Of a stretch of DNA of 64,000 bases, positions 43,836 through 55,377 are shown in pieces (position 1 is the stretch's first letter; the number at the start of each line of letters is the position of its first letter). This DNA comes from Datisca glomerata (lineage: Eukaryota; Streptophyta; Magnoliopsida; Cucurbitales; Datiscaceae), in the NCBI GenBank assembly GCA_003255025.1, contig QANY01004819.1:1054001-1118000 (forward strand). The letters are read 5' to 3'. The position numbers and the translations under genes were made by a program. Under the pieces are notes generated by a model. That model was not told the DNA's origin and did no database searches. It worked only from the letters and a program-made list of their open reading frames with translations.

Positions 43836-45069
43836 CTAGTCATCTTTCTCAAGAATCTCTGAACATTCAGCCTCTAACTCAGGCGCCCGTGCGCATTGAG
43901 CCTCTAACTGAGGCACTTGAGCCTCCAACTCAGCTACTCGTGCACGTTGGGATTTTAGCTTAGTTAATAAGCGGGTAGAATCTAGCATGGACGATTCCCC
44001 ATGATAATGCGAGAACACATGAGATGAAGCTACCCCGAGTCCTAATGAACGCACTTAGGAGAGCACGTCATTTGGTAAAATTAGATCATAATCATTATCC
44101 TGAAGTTGACTCATGCGCTCTTTAAGTTTCGCTATAATACAAATTTAAGAATAAGTATGAGTAAACATGTAATAACTACTTAGAAACTTGGTATTAATAT
44201 TATAACCTATACTTACTGCAAAGTTTGCAGTCTCTTCATTTACATAAATTTCATCTTTTCGTTCATGTGATGCTACAAATAACTCCGTTCTTGAGGGCTC
44301 TCTTTAAAACTATTCTGTCTATAAAATGAGAACATATGATTAAATATACTTAAAATAAAATTTATTAAAATAATTATAAAGTTTAGAATTTACCATTTCT
44401 AATCTTTTCGTTGGTATACTGGTGCGTCCCAACGTGTGAGGGCGTTTTAGTTTGCTCCATGATCTTCTGTTAGTTGCAGCTTGTTTCTATATTTATGAAA
44501 AATAAATAAAAGTTAATTTATTTCAAATACAATTAATCATAGATGTATAGTAAAAAATCATACATTTTTTTCTTCTGAATACCATCTACGAATTATCGCA
44601 ACAAAACTCTCTCTTGGAATAGTATCATTCCAATGTTCTAATGCCTCTTCCTCTCTTTCATATTTCGACATATATTCATTCTTTATTTTGCTCTTCTTAT
44701 CCTTCCATCTTGCATTTAAGGATGTCAAAACATATGCTTTATGACATTCTTCTATGGCATATTTTGACTATAAAGGATAAATACGCAATTAAATAAATAA
44801 ATAAATAAATAAATATATATATATATATATATATATATTTATTTATTTATTTATTTATTTAATTGNACTATTTCCCACGCTTGATCTTTATGATACCGCG
44901 ACACATGCCTCCAATCATATTGTAAGGACAAAATTTTATTTCGTCTAGCAACGGTACCGCAAAAGCTTGCAAGCTTTCCTTTATTAGCACTGATGACCTT
45001 ACCTTGGGCATTGAAACCCACAGGTATTCTATCCTCGCCTGATCTGGCCCATATAGATGTCAACTGCAT
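43836..45069 (-). pseudogene. CACTA second gene, Transposase_24 type, multi-exon
   Basis: Exon-like segments in order on the minus strand: 45069-44855 (GFNAQGKVISANKGKLASFC, YDWRHVSRYHKDQAWEI); 44766-44555 after a TTTATAG acceptor (YAIEECHKAYVLTSLNARWK, EALEHWNDTIPRESFV); about 44483-44400 (NRRSWSKLKRPHTLGRTS); about 44310-44218 (PSRTELFVASHERKDEIYVN); 44132-43836 (KERMSQLQDNDYDLILPNDV, coiled coil ARVAELEAQVPQLEAQCA). The order and words match the plant Ptta/En/Spm Transposase_24 family, recalled. Stops interrupt two segments, for example before VRSLGLG. The first intron consists of an AT palindrome. Probably a DNA-binding TNPA-like partner of TNP2. Confidence 0.75.
44785..44866. repeat. 80-bp palindromic microsatellite with an N at its edge
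   Basis: CAATT-(AAAT)n-(AT)n-(ATTT)n-AATTG: perfectly self-complementary from 44786 to 44865, centre about 44825/44826. The only ambiguous base in the window, N at 44866, pairs with G 44785. It sits in an intron of the CACTA second gene and would form a long hairpin. Confidence 0.9.
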
Positions 45070-45129
45070 TCATCCTTCCGTACACCGCTTAGATTGAATC
45101 ATAATTAAATGGTAAATGTACTATGTCAA

Positions 45130-46800
45130 TCTTACCTTTCAATTGGGTACATCCATCTATAGTGGACACGTCCTGCAATTTTCATTTCAGAAGCCAAATG
45201 AACTATTAAATGAACCATGATGGTGAAGAATGCTGGCAGAAATATCATTTCCATTTGACAAAGTATGACAATAATATGATCTTAAAGTTTATCGATCATG
45301 TCCCTATGAAGATTTGTCGAGCACAATTCTTTAAAGAACCAACTCAATTCAAATAACAATGAGTTCACATTCGGTGATAGTGATCCTCTTAGCGCGATCG
45401 GTAACAAATCCTCCATGATGATTGAAATCATGACTTTTAAGACCTTGAATTTTATGATTCTTTGTATCAATACAACAATGATGCATGCAATTTGAACATT
45501 TCCTTCTGCGATGTATCGTATGTATTTACACCAACCTCCCACAGTTCTTTTAGTTCTTCAATCAACGGTTGTAAATACACATCAATATTATTACCTGCCA
45601 TTTAAGGCCCAAGAATGAGCGTAGATAGTATGAAACTTGTTTGCTTCATGCACATCCAAGGAGGTAAATTGTATGGAATCAAGATTACATGCCAAGTACT
45701 GTAACTCGTACTCATGTTTCTGAATGGGTTGAAACCATCACTAGCTAATCACAACCTAACATTACGTGGTTCCGAAGAAAGTTCTTTGAAGTTATCATAA
45801 AAAACCTTCCATGCAGCTGAGTCAACTGGATGTTTCAAAACATCATCCTTAGTGCGTCCCTCATGGTGTCATCCCATACTTTCAACAGTTTTAGAGAACA
45901 TGTATAATCTTTGTAATCTATATTTATAGAAAAGTAATGCAATACTTTGGTAGGTAATTTCTTCACTTTCTTCTTTCTTTGAGATATATAATTTGTTTCA
46001 TTGGTAACCCATCTTGAAATACCATAACGATCACATACTTGGTCTTTCTCTTTTTCTTTCCAATACGACATACAATCATTGGGGCACACATCTATTTTGT
46101 CATGCCTAAGTCCTAACTTCCGAATCAGTTTCTTTGCTTCATAAAATGTATTTGAAAGTTGAACACCTTTAGAAAATGCTCTATTTAACAATTCAAGAAG
46201 GTAAGAAAATGATTTGACACTCAATTTATCAAGACATTTAATGTGATATAGGTTCACAATAAATGACAATTTTGAGAATTCTTCACATCCAGGATATAGT
46301 GGTTGATTACTATCTTTAACCAAATCGTAAAAGTCTTTAACATCAGAATCATCCCCGAATTCCCTCATTCTTTCATCTACATCATCAACTGGTTGTTATG
46401 ATGGAATAGAGTCTGAACCATGTTCATTGTTCAATAAATTACCAAATGCATCATGCAACAACTCATGCATATCATTATCATATTCTTGACATGATAATGG
46501 TGTTTCTACATGTGCCCTATTATTAACAATGACTTCAGATGACGGACCAATTCCAGATGAAGTAGTCACCGTTGACTCCCCGTGAAAATACCAACATGTA
46601 TAACCACTTATAATCCCATTACATATCAGATTTTCACAGATGACGTCTCTAGTCTTACGATAACAATGAACACACTGATAACAATGACATAATATATATC
46701 CATCACTCGATCCTCTCTCAAAGGCAAAGTTCAGAAACTGATCTACTCCATCTTGATATGCCTTACTAAATCTTGATTTTGTCATCCAACTCTTATCCAT
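45130..46800 (-). pseudogene. CACTA TNP2-type transposase (decayed)
   Basis: 46800-46396: Transpos_assoc domain (MDKSWMTKSRFSKAYQDGVD, ILCHCYQCVHCYRK, GYTCWYFHGEST). 46368-45835: TNP2 N-terminal part (FSKLSFIVNLYHIKCLDKLS, IDVCPNDCMSYWKE, ISRWVTNETN, KKLPTKVLHYF). 45838-45580: core with LASDGFNPFRNMSTSYSTWH and LIPYNLPPWMCMKQTSFILS. 45340-45130: DUF4218-type end (MEMIFLPAFFTIMVHLIVHL, GRVHYRWMYPIER). In-frame stops (about 46395, 45755, 45605, 45278) and a frameshift near 45838 break it. The catalytic Asp of LASDGFNPF is present. Normally cuts at the CACTA ends; not functional as written. Confidence 0.87.
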
Positions 46801-47685
46801 TGCAACTCTTAAAATTTAAAGAAGACCAAACTAATAGAATAACGTTGTAAGATAAGAGAACTTTACATGGCTTCTTTTGGGTTCTACCCACCCGAACACA
46901 ATAAATTTAGAAGCGAATTGCAGCATACCATATAACGTTGAATGCCAATGGAAGTACAAAAGCTAATAGTATTTACTAAACTAGAGAAACGGTTTAAAAT
47001 TGCTAAATTTAAATAATCCCTAAAACACTTTCTTCCCCAAATTCCTAATATCCCCCCTATGCATGTCTGTGATTGCTGAACCAAAAACCCATTTCAATTC
47101 AATAATCAATGACATAAAATAAAAGAAGAAATTCTAGATAGATCTATATACTTTGTGAAAATTGCAAGAACATAGGGCAGTCAACGATATACGGGCTGAT
47201 TCGAGGAGAACCAGCGTACAGATCAGTGTTGGGCAGGGATGAGTTGCGGTGAGGAGGACAAGGGCTGAGCTACGACTGAGCTACCTTTGTCGAAACTATG
47301 GGAAGATGAGGACCACGAGGCTGAGATCGAGACTGGGCTACTGTGGCAAGGATGACCACGTGGTTCAGCTACGACGAGAAGGACCACTGTACGAGGCTGA
47401 GATCGCCTGTCAAAGAGAGCATCGTTCGTCGTTCGCTGGCTAGACTAAAAAATGTAGCTGAGGAATAGGAAAAATGGGAAAGAAGGCATGGTTAGATTTT
47501 AGGGTTTTCTATTGCTATGGCATATCTTAGCTAATTCTGACGGTTTGCATAAAATCGTTGGCATAGAGCCCACATTAGCGACACATAGGTTAATTATCGC
47601 AATTCCTTCTCCTTTTATACAATTAACCACAGTTTAGCCAACTGTCACCGTATAACCGTCGTGATTTTAGGTTTTTCTTGTAGTG

Positions 47686-48012
47686 TCCTTTGCACACTTC
47701 CAAATAAACACTTTGTTTTTATGGGGAGCATTGAGTTTCCAAATTGTCTTCCAAAAAGCCGAATCAATCACGCTGTAGTTACCCATCCCGTTAGCCGGAT
47801 TGTTAAGATTTCCATTGAGACGCTTATTAAAAGCAACCTGATATCCTGACTTGATAGAATATTGCTCGTCCCTTGTATGGTGCCATATAAGATCATCCTC
47901 CACATCAAAATGACTATAGTGAATACTCTTAATAAAATGAACATCTTCCTCCCAAAATAACAATCTTACAGTAGCCATATCCCAAGATCCCCCTGGTCTA
48001 ATTAATTCATTA
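47686..48012 (-). pseudogene. LINE zf-RVT segment (upstream half)
   Basis: Minus strand: LIRPGGSWDMATVRLLFWEE, SIHYSHFDVEDDLIWHHTRD, YSIKSGYQVAFNKRL and DSAFWKTIWKLNAPHKNKVF, then IWKCAK, where the CACTA element interrupts. This is the region between RT and RNase H (zf-RVT) of plant L1-type LINEs. The RT itself is missing: at about 48010 the sequence changes directly into a plus-strand copia RT. Continues at 42861-41923. Confidence 0.85.
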
Positions 48013-50460
48013 TAATGGCATTGGTGGAACATTTCAATCTTAAGTTCTATCAGATGGATGTAAAGACACTGCTTTTTAATGGTGACATTGAAGAGACAAT
48101 TTATATGATGCAACTAGTAAACTTTGCCTTAGGAGAGCCAAAAAATATGGTTTGCAAATTTAAGAAATCCATCTATGGACTCAAGCAGGTATCTTCACAA
48201 TGGTATTTCAAGTTTCATCAGGTGATCATCTCGTTTAGTTTTGGATGAATTTGGTCGATGATTGTATATACCATAAGTTATGTTGGAGCAAGCATATTTT
48301 TATGGTTTTTTATGTCGATAACATCTTGCTTGCTAAGAACGAAATAGGCTTATTGCACGACACTAAGGGGCCATTTGGTGTGGGTTAAATAAGAATGCTG
48401 GGAATGTTAAGCTGCTGGGAAAGTTTTAGTAGTAAAGTTAGATGGAAAGTTTTTGAGATAACCATGTTTGGTAACGCATGATTAATTTAAAAAGTTACTG
48501 AAAAAGTAGGATTACCTTGTCTGGTATGGTATGAGACTTGGGAAAGTTGTTGAGAAAATTGAGTAAAGTTGTTTGAAAAGTTATATGAAATATTGAGAGT
48601 AATTAAATTAATAATTATTTATTATTTTTTAGCAAGTATTATTTATATATTCTAATATAACACGATTTTGTAATTAGCTATTTATTATCGTCACCAATAA
48701 AATTAAATCTACTATTTTTCTTTTACTACACCAAAAATTAAAATAAATTTTTTTGCTTAAATTGTACAAATCAATTCAACATAGTTAAATAAAAGATAAA
48801 AAACACACACCTCTAAAATATCTCCTCCACTTTTAGAAACAAAATATATGTATCTCCATCCTCACTTTACCAAAGCCTTTGTCGCTTCAAAATAGAAAAA
48901 GATCTGGGTTTCCTCTAAGCTCGTCTGAGCTCGTCTAAGCTCATTCGCTTTCTAGTCTGATCCTCCATACAAAAAATGACAGTTGATAAACAATCCGGTT
49001 ATAGTCTCATTTTTATAATTTAGTATTTTTAAACATTGATAGTTTATGAATAATATTTATTTTAGGGAAGGAAATAATTTTTAATTTTGAAAAATATTTG
49101 ATATTATTAACATTTATTTAATCATTTAAATTTTATATTATGCATATATGAATAGTTTATCTATCATTAATTTAAAGATAATATTTTATTTTGCTCATTC
49201 CAATAAACGTACATATCTTAATTCTCGCAAGACGATTTCGAGACGAGTTTGCGGACGGACCTTTGGGGATAAAGGACGGAAGGGACGAAAAATATCAAAA
49301 CTCGGTATCAGGACCGGTTTGGTTCCGTCAGGACTAAAAATGGGATATTACATGATTCCAAGATCAGGATATTTTACGACACTTTTGTGAGAATTTAGTC
49401 TTGAAAAAAATAAAATATCAAAATTAAGTATGAATAATTGAAATAAATAATGATATTTTTTATGGGGATTTGAGAAAGTAAAAGTTATTTTGAAAAATGT
49501 GTAAGATGGGTAAGTGAGTTGGAAAAATTATTTAGTAAAGTAGATTTTTGAGAGAAATTGGTAGGGAAAGTAATGTGTGATTGTTATTTAACCAAACTAA
49601 ATAACTTTACCATGCAAATGAGAATACTTGTAACAAAAATGAGAAAATATTGAAAAATAAGATTACCATGAACTTTACCAAGGGGAAAGCTCATACCAAA
49701 CGTTCCCGAAGAGATTTCTAGCTAAGAATTTTGAGATGAAAGATCTTGGTGACGGCTTTTTTGTATTAAGGATCCAAATACATCGAGATCATTCTTGGGG
49801 TTTTCTAGGATTATAATAAAGAGTTATATCGAAAAGGTTCTTAGAAGATATGGCATGCATGACTGCAAACCAGGTGATACCCTTGTGGCTAAGGGAGATA
49901 AGTTTCGTCTCAATCAGTGTCCTAAAAATGATTTTGAGGAAAAATAATTGTAGAAGATTTCATATGCCTTGTTAGTAGGGAGTTTGATGTATGCTCATAT
50001 TTTTACACGTCCGGACATTGCCTATGTGACAAGGATATTGGGCAGATATTTAAGTAATATAGGTATAGACCGTAGGAAAGAAGTTAAACGAGTATTGCGA
50101 TACTTATAGAGAGCAAAAGAATACGCACTCATATATCATTAGATATACCGACTCTGATTTTGTTGGATGCCAAAATAGCATGTTATGAGGCATCCAATCA
50201 CTGAATATGACTATGAAATATTATCACAAGACTATGGATAGTGGATAATATTGAGAGACACTCAAGTTGTTTTGTGATAATGAGTCAACAATACTCTATT
50301 CTAATAACAACAAGAGCTCGACAAAGTCGAGGTACATATACTTCAATTCCTTGGTTGTTAAGGAAAAAAGTTCAGAGTGAACAGTTGTCTATAGGGCACG
50401 CTAGAACAAATTCCATTTATGGATCCGCTTACTAAGGGATTGGCACCCAAACAACATCAT
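48013..50460 (+). pseudogene. Copia element A: RT and RNase H, decayed
   Basis: 48013-48364: MALVEHFNLKFYQMDVKTLL, IYGLKQVSSQWYFKFHQVI, then FYVDNILLAKNE. The catalytic YVDD is YVDN here. After the inserted element it resumes at 49712 (RFLAKNFEMKDLGDG), KSYIEKVLRRYGMHDCKPGD and HIFTRPDIAYVTRILGRYLS. Around 50175 about 115 bp of RNase H present in element B are missing (..GGATGCCAAAATAG joined to CATGTTATGAGGC..). Final segment HARTNSIYGSAY / DPLTKGLAPK-like near 50410-50450. Several stops; non-functional. Confidence 0.85.
48368..49708. mobile_element. PIF/Harbinger-like non-autonomous element, 1,341 bp
   Basis: Starts GGGCCATTTGGTGTGGG and ends CATACCAAACGTTCCCG (reverse complement CGGGAACGTTTGGTATG). 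Flanked by AAG on both sides (48365-48367, 49709-49711); the unfilled target is readable in copia element B (..GACACCAAGAGATTTC.., minus strand near 59900). Three-bp duplication and GGG-CC-TTTGGT ends fit PIF/Harbinger, although the usual target is TAA/TTA. Interior is AT-rich with no transposase; a GC-richer patch lies at 49220-49340. Confidence 0.75.
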
Positions 50461-50941
50461 GAGCACACTACTCTTATATGTGTCATATCAGTTGATGATA
50501 TTCGGTTTTGGTGGGAGTTTATGATTTTGTATACTCTTCTTTATAGACATATTTTTAGTTATTTCAATTTATGGATATTTTAAGTCAATTTTTGCTGAAA
50601 TAAAGTTTTGGCTAATTCTCACTCTGATTCTGATATGGTTTGATCTCACTAAGGTTTACGAAGAACCAGTTGGAAATAGACATGTTAGGATCACGTTACA
50701 TGAAATTTTTATGCTACTCATCCACATCATAATCCATGTCAGTCAGTTGTATTGACATACCTGACCATTGAAGGGTTGAATTATGATTGATGTAACGAAG
50801 GCCGCTTTGATCCTACGTTGGTGTGATTGATGGACCAGATTGGTTATAGGTACATTTTGGTAATGACAGCAAAATTGAGCTCGTTCAGTCATTTTTGAAA
50901 AGCAAAATTATAAGGTTATACCTATCATCCAAGTAGGAGAT

Positions 50942-51424
50942 TGTTGGATCTTTAATCCAATGTTTGACTTATATGTGAATAATTATATGTTGTTGACTGT
51001 CAAATAAGTATAAATCCTAAGATTTTAGATAATTGGGGTTTTAATATATTTGATAGGTTCTGGACCCTTTAATGTGTCGAAACTTTAGGGTAATTTCTAT
51101 TTTTATGATGGGCTAAAATAGAAATACTAAAAGATAAATTATCTATAAGTGGTTATAGTCCCCAAGTCACACAATTAAGAAAAATCATTTTATTCTCCCC
51201 AATATCCCATTGTTAGAAAGAAAACATAGAGACTTAATCAAAGAGGACTCTCTGTTAGAGAATCATGTAACTCTGGAAGGCCATCCACTCGGCTCTATAT
51301 TGTGATCTACTGCTATGGATTTAGGTAGGCATCCGCTTTATATTTAATTGATTCTTGATGTGCTCAACATGCATTCTTGAGATTTATTGAGATATATTTG
51401 ATACTGAAATGATTGTATCTAACA
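50942..51424 (+). repeat. 3' LTR of copia element A, 483 bp
   Basis: TGTTGGATCTTTAATCC .. GATTGTATCTAACA. Preceded by the polypurine tract CCAAGTAGGAGAT. Matches 58028-58530 in reverse complement over its length (GACTGTCAAATAA, ATAATTGGGGTTTTAAT, AAATTATCTATAAGTGGTTA, GCATCCGCTT/GCTTCCGCTC). Confidence 0.9.
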
Positions 51425-51845
51425 ATATCTACACTTTCTGAGAAGACATATTAAATTGCTTTGGCTATTAATTTTGCTTCTGTCTGAAAAGCTAACGCCA
51501 AACATGAAAACCGATTATCAACTTTTTGATTCGATAATTATGAGTTGAAAAATGCTACAGCTCCAAAAGAGAAAATTACTAAAGAGAAAGAGAAGGATAT
51601 TGAAGTCAAGATTCAAGAGTATGAGCTTGGATACATATCATGCTGATCTGAAATCCTTGTTCATGCTTTTGAGTTTGACTTAAGCTTTTTAGAGTTCCCA
51701 CCTCTATCCTGCAGTCCAGCACCTGAAGGGAGGTGAAGAAGATTTGAAAGAGAGTAAAGAAAATGAGGTGGAAGACTTAACAGCTCATTAAGAATTTCCA
51801 TCTACTGAGCGAGAAAACCCATTTTCAGATTTTCTGTAAAAAGAT

Positions 51846-51960
51846 AAGTTTGATTAACGTAGTTAGTTAAGCCTCCACACCCATACCTTAGATGTCATGA
51901 GTTCGAGTCATATTCCCCCATTACTCTTAGGATTTGTAATGTAATTTTGAAAAAAAAATA
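51846..51960 (+). repeat. tRNA-derived SINE, second copy
   Basis: GTTTGATTAACGTAGTTAGT (A-box region), CTTAGATGTCATGAGTTCGA (B-box region) and tail ATTTTGAAAAAAAAATAG. Same position within the MULE remnant as the SINE at 26675, so it predates the segmental duplication. Confidence 0.72.
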
Positions 51961-52732
51961 GAGAATCTTTGCAAAAGACTTTTATGATTTCTACGGTTTT
52001 CTTTCTTTTGGAAAAGCTGAAAGATGCCTCTCTGTTTATAATAAACACAAATCATGACAAAGGGATCAATTTAGTCTATCTAAACTAATGTAAGGATTAA
52101 AATGGTCATTTAGAAAATGCAGGAGTATGATTTGCATAACTTAAAAGTGAAAGGGTATTTATTGCGTTTTAGCCATAAATATTCAATAAGGCAATCTATA
52201 GTTTTTTGAATTACTCTTACATCATATTTTGATAGACTGTATTAAACTTTTTTTAATATAATCAATTGTATAACTTAAATTTAATAAAAATAAGATAACT
52301 TAAAATGTATGAAATGAAAACGATACATATGAAAGAATAGAAAGAGAAATCAAATATTGTCTATTAGTTAAGGAGTAATTCTACACATACCAAATAATTG
52401 ACCATGTTTTAAGTGATAAGATGATATGATAATCATTCATAAGTTAATTTATTAAACAATTTTAATGAATCATAAAACACCAACCTATAAATACTTGATC
52501 ACTAAAAAGGTTAAAATGTATCATTAAAACATTAGAATTTGAAGTAACTTTGAACCAAATCCAATATGTTTTTATGAATTCCACAACAATTGATGCTTTA
52601 ACAATTGTAAGTTAAGTGCATTTTAACCTTTTAAGACATTATTTTAATTTAAGTTTTATTGTTTGATTCACGCAAGTTTTGAACATCAATTACCCTTACT
52701 ATTTCATGGAATTTCTTAATTATCTTTTGTTC

Positions 52733-54136
52733 ATGAAGTAAGGGGGTATGACCATGATGTCATGGGGATATAGTTATAGGTGTGATCTAGTCTAAATAAA
52801 TGACAAATATGGTCAAGGAACGTGGAGGTTGTGATATTAAGGATGAATGGCGAGCACTTTGAGTCACCTTGTCGAAGATGAAAAAATGTTATTGGGATGA
52901 TGAATTTAGAGAGAATTCTTCAACTTCAATGAGTAGGAAAATACAAAGTGAATCCAAAGTCTAAAAGTGTTTTATAATGGAGGGGGGGTGCCTCTATTTA
53001 TAGAGAGCTTTCATGCGAGATTCACTTCAATTAATCCCATGACTAGTTGCGATGGTCCCTATGTAATAACACCTCAACAAGCTCGTTGAGGTGACAACAT
53101 GTGATAATCGCTCATTATAACCATAACAACATGGATAATAGAGAAGATTCTCATGTACGCTACCTTTCACATTGCATCATGTTTCACGGGCAGTGACACG
53201 AATCTGGGAAGGAGGAATCCAGAGAGTATGCCACGTCAATGAGATATGCAACATTCGTTCGGGACCCCTCCCAAGGGGTGTCCTAATGACTAGGTCCCTC
53301 CCCAGGTGGGAAGATGGCACATCCACGACCCTTAAAGAGACCTTATTGGTGAAGGGATGTACTTTTCAACACAAAATAACCTCTCCCCCTAATCCTACCC
53401 AACCATAGCCCCTAGAAATGTTCTCAGACAAGGAACCAACTAAAGTTTTTGTCACTTGACATAGTAGCTACAAGTATATGAATGAATATATAGAAAAAGT
53501 AAATAATGTAAGATACATTCACGTAAGCTGATCGTTGACGTGGATCAAACAAGCACGTAGAAAAATCAAAGATGACACTTGGTAGAAGTTAATAGGATCA
53601 TCTTGAACCACCATAGCGAGTCAAAGGTCATAGCGATCAATTATGTGAGTGATGAGAGTACAACAATATACATTAGCTCTATGTGCAAGTTTATTGCATA
53701 GCACTTGAACTAGTACATCTTCTTTATGCGTGCTAGTGATCTTACTTGATGAAGCCCACCTCAAATCTTGAGAAGTACAATTATGGTGGTTGGTGTTATT
53801 TCTTAAAATTCTCATTTGCATTATTCGAATGGGCACATTTGTATTATCTTACAATCCAAAGACTTCTTGAATCAAGTTGGAACGTAGCATGATAATATAG
53901 TGCAATGACGTAATATGATTGCATGACATGGAGTTTGTAACGCGACTGCGTTCTTTACGTTGGAAGTCTTAAAATGTCACAATCATGTGACTTTGTGAAT
54001 CAAGTATGAACATAGCGCGACCATTCATTATAGAGATATAATATGATAGTGACATATCATGATACATGCGGTCGGGATACAACTGAACGAGTCGTCATTT
54101 TGTAGTTTTCAGGTTAGTGACATTGGATGTGGATGT
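52733..54136. mobile_element. Long-inverted-repeat element, copy 2 (right arm truncated)
   Basis: Left arm 52733-53420 is complete: its outer 300 bp match the reverse complement of 28880-29195. The right arm is the sequence ending GTTAGTGACATTGGATGTGG at 54133, after which an LTR fragment begins. Inner part 53440-54110 matches 27890-28570. Confidence 0.65.
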
Positions 54137-54525
54137 TGTTGGAATTATGTCCAGAATGTAGGGTGTAATAACTATTTATGAGTATTTATTTATTTTTCAG
54201 ACATTTATGCATTACTGAATTTTATGAATAAAATGATAATTTTACATCCAACTCTGGTTACTGATAAAATATTCTGTGGACCATGACATAAAAATATTTA
54301 TTTGCACCAACTCGGACCTATAATGGAATCATATGATGTTGGGATTAAATAGGCCAAATATTTATGACGATAAATTAGCCGGGTATTTGAATCTCATAGC
54401 TTTATTCATGTGGGTCCATTCGATCTCAAGAGTAGCTCATAAGGACAAGAATGAGAAACAACATCAGTTGGATCAAAATTGTGTTTGATCCAACTGATGT
54501 TGGATCAAACACAATCTACAATCTA
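54137..54525 (+). repeat. Truncated copia-type LTR fragment
   Basis: Begins TGTTGGAATTATGTCCAGAA, a typical plant copia LTR start (recall), exactly where homology with copy 1 stops. Its right end is not defined; homology to copy 1 resumes near 54525. Contains the three-armed inverted repeat at 54461-54515. Confidence 0.5.
54461..54515. other. Three-armed alternative hairpin
   Basis: Arm 1 ACATCAGTTGGATCAAA (54461-54477) is the perfect complement of arm 2 TTTGATCCAACTGATGT (54484-54500) across a 6-nt loop. Arm 2 extended left (54478-54492) is also perfectly complementary to arm 3 TGGATCAAACACAAT (54501-54515). Arm 2 can therefore pair with either neighbour. Confidence 0.8.
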
Positions 54526-55377
54526 CTAATCCACATCTACAATCTATCTATCTACAATAAATGAAAATGTACAATATTATGATACATTGTAACAATATGA
54601 TTGATAGTCTGATTTGATATATATTAGATGACATTAATAATATATTTTAAATAACTTTTATATAAGTAAAAAAAATAAGTGACGGTTAAAATATGAATAA
54701 TATATTAACATATTAATTTTTATATGTGACAAAATTGTAATGAACATGATGGGATATTCTAATTGAGAGATACAATACTATTATATTACTAAGCATAATA
54801 TTTTTTTTTTACAAAAGTGTTGTGACACATATGTTTTCAAGTTAATATACTTTATATTTTTACCAACAACCACGATTATCAAAATACTCATGATATTTGG
54901 GAAAATATATTTAAATATTAATTAATAATGGAATAAATTATATATTTTTAAAGGCCTTAAAAATGGTTTACTTAAATTTTAACATTGTAAAACTAAATAA
55001 ATAATATGATTCAATTTTCATTCAAATACTTTCCAAAAATATAATCTATCTTTTTACTTTATTTTTTAATTTGACCATCGTATTTTAAAAAATCTCAATT
55101 ATTTAACCATCCTAATTTACTTGAAGTTTCAATGTAATCTTTCTATCATTATCTGTGAATTGAATTTGAAGAAGACGCTAACGTGACGCGTTAGATACTG
55201 ATGTGATATAGGTGGGACTCACAAATAAACAATCAACAATAAAAACATCATTTCTCTCTCTTCCAAGTCATTTCCTTCTTATTTATCTATTTTACATTTT
55301 TACATTTTTAATTTTTTTAACTTTTCACATTTCTCTCTAAAAAAAATCTCATCTCTCTCCCTCATCCCTCTTGAATG

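Larger units (their letters stand above)
42862..47685 (-). mobile_element. CACTA (En/Spm) transposon, 4,824 bp
   Basis: Ends CACTACAAGAAAAACCGTCT and, reverse-complemented, CACTACAAGAAAAACCTAAA. Flanking trinucleotides CCC / TCC (one mismatch). Subterminal DNA at both ends is rich in ACCGTCG/CGACGGTT motifs. Carries two decayed genes on the minus strand, TNP2-type (46800-45130) and Transposase_24-type (45069-43836), the normal two-gene CACTA layout. It is inserted inside the LINE: LINE coding sequence resumes on both sides. Confidence 0.9.
48010..51424 (+). mobile_element. 5'-truncated Ty1/copia element A
   Basis: RT, RNase H and the 3' LTR of the same family as the element at 58028-63100. 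The 5' part up to mid-RT is missing; it starts abruptly against the LINE. Split by a 1.34 kb DNA element at 48368-49708. Right boundary is the LTR end at 51424, after which MULE-derived sequence of segmental copy 2 begins. Confidence 0.87.
51425..55372 (+). repeat. Dispersed segmental duplication, copy 2
   Basis: Collinear with 26230-31140 (see that entry). The left end is cut by the copia LTR at 51424; the MULE right TIR ends at 52174; the long-inverted-repeat element starts at 52733; its right arm is interrupted at 54137 by an LTR fragment that replaces about 1.4 kb present in copy 1; the foldback left arm is at 55025-55330. Confidence 0.75.

Noticed and set aside
47249..47443. Arg-rich 64-codon ORF
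   Set aside because: Falls in the CACTA end region upstream of the TNP2 start, built from repeated GAGCTAC/GACTGAG words; no recognisable domain.
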